NCBI GenBank assembly: GCA_947650365.1
Contig: OX393552.1
Coordinates: 19,060,351-19,124,350 of the forward strand
Reading direction: 5' to 3'
Source of the DNA: Chamaelirium japonicum
Taxonomy: Eukaryota > Streptophyta > Magnoliopsida > Liliales > Melanthiaceae
Length of the DNA: 64,000 bases
Both the position numbers and the translations under genes were made by a program. Shown here in pieces: positions 33,901 through 44,500 of this stretch (the first letter of the stretch is position 1; each line of letters opens with the position of its first letter). The notes under the pieces were generated by a model. The model made no database searches, had not been told where the DNA came from, and worked only from the letters and a program-made list of their open reading frames with translations.

Positions 33901-36900
33901 GAGCATAGGGCACTAGTGCAGGCGGACCGGCAGAGCGCAGGGTGGACCTGTAAAGTGCAGGGCGCAGGGCACAAGTGTAGACGCAGGCGGACCGGCAGAG
34001 CACAGGGTGGACCTGTAAAGTGCAGGGCGCAGGGCACAAGTGTAGACGCAGGCGGACCGGTAGAGCGCAAGGGTGTAGGTCAGCCCGTAGAGCGCAAAGA
34101 ACAGGTAGGTCGAACCGGAAAAGTGCCGACGGAGCGTAAGGCACAAGTGCAGGGGCAGGCAAACCGACGAAGTGCAAGGGCACAGGCGTACCGACAAAGC
34201 GCAAGGGCACAGGGTGCGAGTGCAGGACGTAGGGGTACCAAAAAAGTGCAAGGGCGCAGGGTGAGGTGCAGGGCGCAGTCGAACTGACAAAGCGCAAGGG
34301 TGCAGGGCGCAGGTGTACCAACAAAGTGCAACGGTGCAGGGCGCAAGTGCAAGGCGGAGTCGAACTGACAGAGCGCAAGGGCGCAGGGCACAAGTGCAGG
34401 CGCAGGCAGGCCGACAAAGCGCAAGGCGCAAGCAGGTCAACAGAGAGCAAGGCACATGCAGGCTGACAGGACGGCAAAGCGCAGGATGGCTGACAGAGTG
34501 CAGGAATACATGTAAGCCACAGATAGGCAGGCCGACAGAGCACAAGGCACAGGCAAGCCGACATACAAGCGAGGCCGGCGAAAAGACCGGCAGGGCTGCA
34601 GAAAAGGTCAACGGATCGCAGGAGGGCTGGCAACGGGCTGCAAGAGGGGCCGGCGAAAGACCGGCAGGCTGCAGGAGGGCCGGCGAATAGTCGGCGGGCA
34701 GCAGAAAGGCCAACGATGGGCTGCAGGAGGTCCGACAGAGGGCTGGCGAGCTGCAGGAGGGGCCGGCAAAAAAACGACGGACTGCAGGAGAGGCCGATAG
34801 GCTACAGGAGGGTCGTAGTATAGTGGGCGGCTGCAGGAGGTCCGACGGAGGGCTGACGGGCTACAGGAGGGGCCGGCGAAAGACCGATAGGCTATAGGAG
34901 GGCCGACGTCAAGCTTGCGGGCTGCTAGAGGGGCCGACGGAGGACCGTCAGGCTGCATGAGGGTCGGCGGAGGGCTGCAAAAGTGGCCGGTGAAAGACCA
35001 ACAGGCTGCAGGAGGGCCAGCAGATCGTTGGCGGGCTGCAGGAGGGTCGGAGATGGGCTGCAGGAGGTCCGACAGAGATCACGCACACGGGATCACAACG
35101 GAGAAGGAAAAAAAATTAATTACTATACCCGACCTCCCCGAGGTCGCACGCGGCGATCGGGGAGGCCAAGGATAGAGATAGGGTTTCTGAAACCCTAGGC
35201 TGGCTCTGATACCATGTTACGAAAAGAGAGAGAGAGAGAGATTAGGGTTTGGGGAGAAAACTCCTTGTATTATCTCTTTGTATATACCATTACATAAGAC
35301 TACCTCTCCTTATATAGAGAGAGAACGCACACCAATACAATACCACAACTAAGGTGGGACTAATAGTAACTCTACATCTAATAGGAAGAATAGGAGAGAC
35401 AAAAGGTGCAGTGAAGAAGGGATGAAATGTGGAACTGTAGATCTATAGACAAATTGACAAGATAAAGATGAATGATTGTTTCAAAGAAGAAAAGAAAAGA
35501 AAGGACAATGTGAATATAAAGGAAAAGTGGAAGAAAAAGATCTATGGTTGGTTAGGTTGAGTAAAAAATAATGAATTGAAAGAAGGAAGAAGAGAATGTT
35601 GATTGTTACGAAGAGAGAGGGACTAGGGTTTGGGGAGAAAACTCCTTGTATTATCTCTTTGTATATCCCATTACATTAGACTATCTCTCCTTATATAGAG
35701 AGAGAGATCGCACACTATTACAATACCACAACTAAGGTGGGACTAATAGTAACTCTACATCTAATACCCCCCTTCAAACTGATGTAAGGTATAAACTGAC
35801 ATCAGTTTGCTTAATAAAAGAAAGGAAAAAGAAAAGTAAAAAAAAAAATCAAATATCCCATTTTTATGCTGTAAAGTGAAAAATAGTACCATGGCGACTT
35901 GCAAGCAAATCGTCCTGGAAACTAGATTGACTTGCAAGCAGGACAACCGGGGAAACCCGACCAACCTGAAAGCAGGTCAACCGAGGAACTGGCAATGATC
36001 ATTAAGGATCGGAGCGGAGAAAACCAGCGTGATGGAAGCCGGCAAAAAAGGAGGCCGAAAGGGGAGAGATTGGCTAAGAAAGGTGTGGATGCGTGAGACT
36101 TCATAGGAGGCAAGCACCCGGTCGAAACAAGCACTTGACACCTCGTAGAAGATCACAATCATCACATACGAGGGAAAAGAAAATAGAGACATAACTTTGA
36201 GAGGATCCGAGAGCCGGCACAAGAGTGGCCGGAAAGAGAAAATCCATGTGACCAGAGAGAAAGAGGATAGAATCAGGCCGGATAAGACAACGGCCAAGAA
36301 GAGAGATCCCAGAGGGAGAGAGGCTCGATCGGAAGGAGGGAGAAGATCTCGATTGGCAGGATGTGGGCGGGCCAGTAAAGTGCATGACATAAAAGAACCG
36401 GCAGACTGCAGAGCGCAAAGGGGAAGGCCGGTAGAGCACAAGACGGACCGGTAAAGTCCAGGGCGCAGGGCGCAGGGCACAAGAGCAGGTGCAGGCGAAC
36501 CGGTAGAGCGCAAGGGTGTCGATCGGCCGACAAAGCTCAAAGCGCACGTAGATCGAACCGGAAAAGTGCCAACAGAGCATAGAGCACGAGTACAGGGCCA
36601 GGTGAACCGACAAAGCGCAAGGGCGCAAGACGCAAGTGCAGGGCGTAAGGCACGAGTGCAGGCGCATGCAGGCCAACAGAGCGCATGGCGCAAGCAGGTC
36701 GGCAGAGAGCAAGGCACGTGTAGGCCAATAAGACGCAGACCTATAGGATGACAAAGTGCAGGCGGGCCGGCCAAGTGCAAGGCACGAATGCAGGCGTAGG
36801 CGGATCGGTAGAGCGCAAGGGCGTAGGTCACAGACACCGACAGAGTGCAAGGCATAGGCAACCAAGCCGGGAGAGTACCGGTAGAGCGCAAGAAGCAAGC

Positions 36901-38489
36901 GGGCCAGCAGAGTGTATGACGCAGACTAACCGGCAAAGCGTAGGACATAGACTGGCCGACAGAGCATAGGACGTAGGCGGGATCGCTAAAGTACAGAGTG
37001 CATGTAGACCGGCAAAGTGCAGGGCATAAAGATGCAGGCCAATAGAGCACAAGGCGGACCAGCAAGGCGCATGGCGTAGAGGGGGATGCCGGTAGAGCGC
37101 AGGGCGTAGATGGACCAATCGACAGAGCACAGGGAGGGCCGGTACAGGGGCTGACCATGGCGTCGAGAACTGTATAGGAGTCGTCTGCACAGGAGTCGCC
37201 ATCGACAATTGATCAGAGGTAGCCATCGAAAGACAAAATCATCAGCAGATGGCAGACAGGCGCAGGCTACGAAGGACCGACGGGCTGCGGGCAACAGAGG
37301 GCCGACGGGATGCAGAGGACCGGCGGGGGGCTGCAGGAGGTCCGGCGAAGGACTGGCAGGCTGTAAGAGGGGCCGACAGAAGACCGGCGGGCTGCAGGAG
37401 GGCCGACAGATAGCTGAAGGACTGTAGAAAGGGCCAGCGAAAGACTGGCAGGCTGCGGGAGGGCCAGCGGATAGTCGGCGGGTTGCAGGAGGTTCGGCGG
37501 GTTGCAGGAGGGCATGCAAAGGGCTGGCGGCGGGCTGCAAGAGGGGCCAGCGAAAGACCGGCAGGCTATAGGAGGGCCGGCGGATAGTCGACGGGCTGCA
37601 GGAAGGGCCGGCGAAAGATCGACAGGCTGCAGGAGGACCGGCAGCGGGCTGCAGGAGGGGCCGGCGGAAGATCGACAAACTGCAGGAGGGCTGCAGAAGG
37701 TCCGGCGGAGGGCTGGCGGGCTGCAGGAGGGGCTAGCCTAAGACCGGCATGCTACAGGAGGGCCGACAGATAGTCGGCGGGCTGCTAGAGGGCCGGCGGT
37801 GGGCTCGGACGCAGGGCGACGGGCTCGTCGCGGGCGTAGGCAGGGCAGACAAAGGGCCGATAGGTCTGGCACAGGCGCAGACAAGACGATGGAGACCGGC
37901 GAAAGGGGCGCAGGGCGACAAGATCATCGCGGGCACAGGCAAGGAGGTGGAAGCGAGCGAACAAGGGACGCATAGTTTGCTCGGGAGAGAGATCGGCAGG
38001 GATCACACAATCGGGCCACACGGGATTTGCTCGAGAAAGAAATCGAGACGGGAGAAAACAATTTTACTATGCCCGGCCCAGTGTTCTAAAAAGCGGTCTA
38101 GGCGGCCGCCTAGGCGGCGCCTAGGCGCTAGGCGGCCCCCCACCGCCTCGCCTAGGCCCTAGGCGCTCCAGAAAAGCGGCCTAGCTCCCAGGCGGAGCTA
38201 GGCGGCCGCCTAGGCGGTCTAGGCGGGGCAAGGCGGCCGCCTAGGCGGTCTAGGCGGGCTGAAGCTGGCCAGGCGGACCAGGCGGGTTAAGGCTGACCAG
38301 GCGGGCCAGGCGGGTTGAGGCTGGCTAGGCGGGTTGAGGCTGGCCAGGCGGGCTAGGCGGGCTGAGGCTGGCCAGGCGGACCATGTTTGCTTTTGTTCTT
38401 GTTAATCACTCAATCTTGAATTATGGTTATATACTTGTTCTTTAAAATAATGGTTTGGGATAATCTTGAACTTATATTAATTTTTAAAC

Positions 38490-38521
<32 letters not shown>

Positions 38522-41500
38522 ATATCAAAATAATAATTAAAATAATTAAAAAAAAGGCAAAACGCCTAGGCGCCGCCTAGGCCCCGCCTAGGCCGCCTAG
38601 GCGCTAGGCGGCCCCCCACCGCCCGACTAGCGCCTAGCGCTTTTTAGAACCTTGGCCCGGCCTCCCCGAGGTCGCCGGCGGCGACCGAGGAGGCCGAGAC
38701 CAGAGATGGGATCTCCGAAACCCTAGGTCGGCTCTGATACCATGTTACAAAGAGAGAGGGAGAGTGAGACCAGGGTTTTGGGAGAAAACTCCTTGCATTA
38801 TCTCTTGGTATATCCCATTACATAAGACTACCTCTTCTTATATAGAGAGAGAACGCACACCATTACAATACCACAACTAAGGTGGAACTAATAGTAACTC
38901 TACATCTAATATTGATGAAATTTAAGAAAAGGTGGAAACCATGTGAAGAAGATGAAATATTAGGGGTAAGGTTTCAAGGTGAAACGTTGAAGGATGTTTA
39001 CAGCAAAGGATGCTAAATTTGGTAGACGTATTGTCGGATCAAGCAAGAAGATCACTTTTATCGTAATCTCTCATACCATGTTGATAATAGAGTATTCGAG
39101 GTATGGTGTGTAAAGGAGAGAGGAAAAGAGGGGTTTGGGAAGAAGAGAGAGATTGAATCTTGGGGTTTCAAGTTTCAACTACTATACTGGCACAGACCCC
39201 TCATGTGTTACTTTTATATAGTATAGTGATGGGGATTGGACAAGTATGATCTTGCTTACTTGTAAGTTACACAAGTACGGAATCTACTTCGCAACTTAGT
39301 AATAATACAAATCATGGTTAACTATGCTATCATGTTATCAACTCTAATTGATGCTAGGGTTTGACGGTTGACATTTGCATATTCTATTCTTGAACCCTTG
39401 AAAATTGATACTCAATATTGTACGTGTTAACCAAAAGCCTGATTTGATAAATTGAGTGATCGAGTATACATGCCTCATTAGAATGGTACCCTAGGCGCGA
39501 GGAACAATCAGATTACTGCAACTTAAACATAAGAAGATCATCAAGATAACCATAACAACTCAAAACAAAGAGAGTCAAAGTGTCCACATTACATTGTCTA
39601 TATCATGAATGACCAATTTTTGGCATAAAAATCCACAAATGAATCTTGAAGATATAAATTCTAATTGAAAAGGTTTTTCTCCTAATTGGTCCGAGGAATT
39701 GTACGAATCTAGTGAGAATTCAGGTTCAGGTTTGGGTTCAGACCAGTCGAAAACGAACTGTTTCGTTGGGTTCAGACCTATCGAAAATGAACTAGTTCGG
39801 TCGGTTAGGGTTCGGGATCAAGTTCGGCTGTATCGGCCGAAACTATAAAAAATAGGAAAAACAAATCTGGATTGAACTCGACCAATGCAGGTCTGATTCT
39901 GGTAACCAGCTCTAATCCAAATTGAAGCATATTTCGAATTTGGGTTGGTGTTTTCTATTTAGATTGGTCGAAATCCAAACCGGTTCAACCAAATCAATTT
40001 AATTTCCACCGAACCCTCGAATCATGATATGTAGTGCCCTCATTCAAGAAGAATCGTCAAAGAATTTAGGGCGGAATGAACTATGTGACCTTTCCCTCCC
40101 CACACCGTGTGTGTGTGCACGCACGCGCGCGTGCTAAGCTCATGTTGCACTGTCTATTTATGCTAAGCTCTACAAAATTGTGATGCAAGTCTCCATTTTC
40201 TGCTAGAGTGAGTTAGAAGACTCTTGAAATGATCTTTCATCCTCTCTTTATGGCATCCAAATTTTACAAAGTTTGGCCTAGTAACAAATACAGCATACAA
40301 CTTTTGGATCATAAATTTAGGCAATTCATTATAATTTACACTTTTGAAAAGTTATATTAGTAGAATCTACCGTGTACGAATACTTCCAGACCATAAATTG
40401 AATGACGCCCAAATGCATGCTATTACAAAATGGACATATTAAAAATGTCTATTTTGTCTCTTATGTATTGGCAGGGAGCGTCTCATTTCTTTTTGGTTCT
40501 TTACAGATAGATTTTTAGGTTATCTGGACTGCGGCGTCAGCTTCCTAATAGAAAAGAAATCCCATTTTGGCACAAGGGCAAAATTTCTGTAATTATTGCC
40601 CGGTAATATTGAAGTTGCCCACTTCATAGATATGTGCGTGTACGAACTCATGCTGGATAGCCCTGCATATATGCGTCGTCAAATCTCTGCAACGGTTATT
40701 AGTTTGAAGTTTGAACATCCAATTTTCCTAGAACACTAACCTGATCCGATTCCACTGCTTAAAGATACACTTTCTATTTATCAATGAAATTACCCATCTT
40801 TGAGAGACCAAAACAATCTCAATAGGAGCTTTGACTTAAAAATAAGTGCAAATGATTGCATGTATCAGAATTGACTTGCAGGTCTTCAGTAACCGGTGGG
40901 TTTTATGGATGCTTATCCCAAAACTAGCTGAAGACAGTATATATCACTTGCCAGATTCTACAACATTTATTGGTGTCATTGGGTGTACCATAACCATAAC
41001 CATCGAGCGTTGCCCCATCTATTTGGGGCCGGCGTTTTGAATCTCTTTTCATCAGTTATTTCTGTTACGGATTGACTTTGTCATCAATGAAAAGATTTTT
41101 GTATTTTTTATAACCGCTTCCATCAATATTATTTAAGACTTTTCCCTTCTTCTTGAGTCTTGAGCCTTCCATAGTAATCCGAGGGACTCTCCTTATGGGA
41201 CCGTCGCTGCTCTTCATTGTACATCCCATAGCATCTTAATCTGTCATTGGATGTAAATAGTTTTTTTATGTACTAAAAGTATTTTGGATACAGAGGACAA
41301 GGTTAAGTATTTCTCTTGACAGGTTTTTTTATGAGTTCTAATGTTGACTATAGAAAAATTAGTTTTATGATGTGTAACATTTACCGGATACTAGTTTCGT
41401 TCATGTATATAATCTATACCAGCATTAGCTAAATGTACTCTTTCCTTTCCCTTTCAGGTTGATAGAAGATATAAACAATATTACCATCAGGTGCAGGTTG

Positions 41501-44500
41501 TAGTCTCATCTTTTGATGTAATAGCTGGCTGTGGGGCTGCTAAACTCTACACTGCTCTCGCCCTTCAAACAATATCTCGGCAATTCCGCTGCCTACGAGA
41601 TGCCATCAGCAATCAGATTCGATCTGCCCGAAACAACCTTGGAGCGCAAGACAGTTCAACTAGCAAAGGAGGCGCAATAACTCCCGTCCGTCATATAGAC
41701 CAGCATCTAAGGCAAAAGATCGCTATACAGCAGCTTGGGATGTTTCAACAACATGTTTGGAGGCCACAAAGGGGGTTGCCTGAAACTTCCGTTTCAGTTC
41801 TTCGTGCTTGGCTATTCGAGCATTTCCTTCATCCGTAATACCCTTAAGTACCTTGATCTTTTCTCAATATTTTGATGACCTATCGATGTATTCTTCAACC
41901 GGAGTGTTTGATGTGTACTGTTTTTCACCAGTTACCCGAGCGAATCTGAGAAATTACTGCTGGCAAGACAGGCTGGATTGACAAGAAGTCAGGTATGCTC
42001 TTCGTTCATTTTATTTTTCATCAAATGATTTGGAGATTTAGTACCAAAAAGAAAATGAAGATTTTATATGCAATAGAATGAGTAGTATGCCTCACGAGTA
42101 ATCTTAAGATTTGGACAACACATTCAGCATTAAACAAGGTCTAAAAATAGTTCATCCTAGTTGAGCTGTTTGTCCCACGTTGGCTTGGGGTGGGACACTG
42201 GGAGTCCCGTGTCTTCATATATCCGTTACCCCCTACCCCTCATGACCAGTTTTGAGGGGGCACGTGATTCGTGACTTGGTATCAGAGCTAGGCCCCACTC
42301 TGTCTGTCCTGAGTGGCTCCATCATACCCCTATTTCTCCCTGAGTAAATGCGTTTCCACATGCGGGTAGGTCCCCGTTGAAACGCGCTCTACATTCACAT
42401 GACAAGGTGGGTGAATATCTTTTTCTATCAAGAGGGGTCTTTGCCATTCTCCCTGTTAATGTATATAACGGGTCGGGTTCTATATACAATCGGGTCGGAT
42501 TCTATGTGTATACATGTACTTATATATTGGGCTTTAGTCCCTCAATGAGAATCATTCCATTCTCTCCAAACCCTAGCAGTCATCTCCTAACATGGTATCA
42601 GAGCTCTAGGGTTTTCTCGTGTGATGACGGCCACGACGGCAGCCACCTCCGGTCTCCCCCTCCACCCGGCAGCCTTCCTCCGTCTGCCCCTTCACCCGGC
42701 AGCCCCCCTCCGACCTCCCCGCCTCTCCACTCAGCCCGCCCGGCTCCCCCCGCACCTCTCCTCCGCCCGACCTGCCCCCCCCCCCCCCCCCCCGCACCTC
42801 TCCCCTCCGCCCGTCCGCGCCCCCCTGTACCTCTCCTCCCCCCGCCCGGCCCCCCCGCACCTCCCCGCCTCTCCCCTCCGCCCGTCCGCCCCCCCCATAC
42901 CTCTCCTCCCCCCGCCCGGCCCCCCCGCACCTCCCCGCCGCTCCCCCCGCACCTCCCCGCCGCCCGCCCTGCCCCCCCCACACCTCCCCGCCTCTCCCCT
43001 CCGCCCGTCCGCCCACCCCCCCGCCCGTCCGCTCCCCCCGCCCGGCCCCCCCGCACCTCCCCAACCGCTCCCCGTCCACCTGCCCGGCCTCCTCGCCCGA
43101 CCCCTCGCCTTTGCTCGCCCTCCCCCCCCCCTCCCCCCCCCCAAGCCCTCCCGACCCCTCCCTCCGCCCGATAGGCTCCCCTAGGCCCCCCCGGCACCTC
43201 TCCTCCCTCCGATCAACCCTCCCGACCCCTCCCTCCGCCCGACAGGCCCCCTCCCTCCACCCCGCAGGCCCCCCTTTACCATCCCCTGCACCCCCGCCCC
43301 CTCCTGCACCCCCTGAAGCCCCACCGCCCCCCCTTCTCCTCTGTACCGAACAGCCCGTCTCCTCTGTACGGACTGCCTTAGACCTCCCTTGTGCCGGCTC
43401 GCCCCCGTACTTCAGGGGTATGGCTTCCTACAGCCTCTCTCGGCTCTCATACTGCCTGCACACAGTCGCTGCTCGTTGAGTCCCTCCGTCTCCTCGTTTT
43501 GATGGTATTCTCGGGCCATATCCCTCCACCACTTCAGTCGACTGTGGACGTCGTCAGGATCCCCTCCGCCATGATGGCGAGACTGCTGCTGCTGCTGATC
43601 TCCCTACTCCAGCACCGCCTGCCACCACTCCTGCTCCGTCTCGGTCTTACTCCGACCGCCTCTAGCGCTTTGAGGAGTTATTGTTGCGATACCTTGCCTC
43701 CACCAGCTCTTCGACAGATCACAGTCTCTCTGCCACTCCGGGTACTTCTGCTCAGTCTCGGTCTTACTCCGACCGCCTCCAGCGCTTTGAGGAGTTACTG
43801 TTTCGATACCTCGCCTCCACCAGCTCTTCGACAGCTCACAGTCTCTCTGCCACTCCGGGTACTACTGCTCCATGGATCTTCGACTCGGGTGCCTCCTGCC
43901 ACCTTACCTCCGATCCATCACCCCTGCCTCAGATCCCACTGGTCGCCTAACCTTACCTCGTGTTCACGTTGCTCCCCGCTTAAACATTAACTTAATATCT
44001 GTTAGATCTCTTTGTGACTCGGGCCTGATCGTTACATTTACTTCTTCTTCTTGTTCTGTGCAGGATCCGCGGACGGGTCAGAGAGTTGGGCTGGGTCGTC
44101 GAGCAGGGGGACTATATCAGTTGGATCACCTTCAGGTTCCCACTTCCACTCCGTCGGCTCTGTCTGTTACCTCTGATGCCGATTTGTGGCACAGAAGGTT
44201 AGGTCACATATCCAGTGATCGACTTCAAAGCGTTTTTCGCTCTGGCGCTTTGGGTCGGGTGTCCTTCTCCCCTCTTTCTATCTGCACTGGGTGTCGATTA
44301 GCAAAGCACCTTGCTCTTCCTTTTTCTACTAGTGTTTTCCGTTCCAGTGCCCCTTTTGATCTCGTGCACTCTGACGTGTGGGGTCCTGCTCCAGTTGCCT
44401 CTTTTACTGGTTTTTTGTATTATGTGAGCTTCATAGATGATTACTCCCGCTGCACCTGGGTCTATCTCATGCGTCGCCGCTCCGAGATTCCTCATATTTA

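Larger units (their letters stand above)
32781..35383 (-). mobile_element. Non-coding LTR element H1
   Basis: 169-bp LTRs at 32781-32949 and 35215-35383 (about 5 percent different) are flanked by an exact GGAAG duplication (32776-32780, 35384-35388). On the minus strand the primer-binding site TGGTATCAGAGC (35214-35203) touches the 5' LTR, and a GGGGGG polypurine tract (about 32955-32950) touches the 3' LTR. The 2.27-kb interior has no recognisable gag, protease, RT or integrase. It consists largely of tandem arrays, with a hairpin close to each end. Size and structure fit a LARD-like or large-TRIM element mobilised in trans. Confidence 0.88.
35604..38911 (-). mobile_element. Non-coding LTR element H2, carrying a hAT MITE
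   Basis: LTRs at 35604-35766 and 38743-38911 (163 and 169 bp) are flanked by an exact TTGAT duplication (35599-35603, 38912-38916). The minus-strand primer-binding site is at 38742-38731, with a polypurine tract after the left LTR. It belongs to the same family as H1: shared LTRs, end hairpins and array types. The LTRs are more diverged than in H1, so it is probably older. No coding domain recognised. Confidence 0.88.
9967..41457 (+). other. BLH intron 1 (31,491 bp)
   Basis: It lies between AMLDE and VDRR in phase 0, a standard BELL position. At least eleven separate insertions account for most of its length: copia B with C inside, a Mutator-like element with a LINE inside, a TRIM, copia F with a solo LTR inside, and H1 and H2 with a hAT MITE inside H2. 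Confidence 0.9.

Noticed and set aside
35977-37158. 393-codon minus-strand frame in H2
   Set aside because: It lies across tandem arrays, overlaps other open frames, has no recognised domain, and its H1 counterpart differs in structure.
38489-38515. (AT)n tract as a separate feature of interest
   Set aside because: A simple microsatellite inside the hAT MITE.
41071-41250. Additional small coding exon near a SINE-like word
   Set aside because: No domain match, no splice-site pair that keeps the BLH frame, and BELL genes have no exon at this position.
42598-43197. Gly-rich frames on both strands in the E leader
   Set aside because: Composition artefact of the C-rich leader, as in A1.
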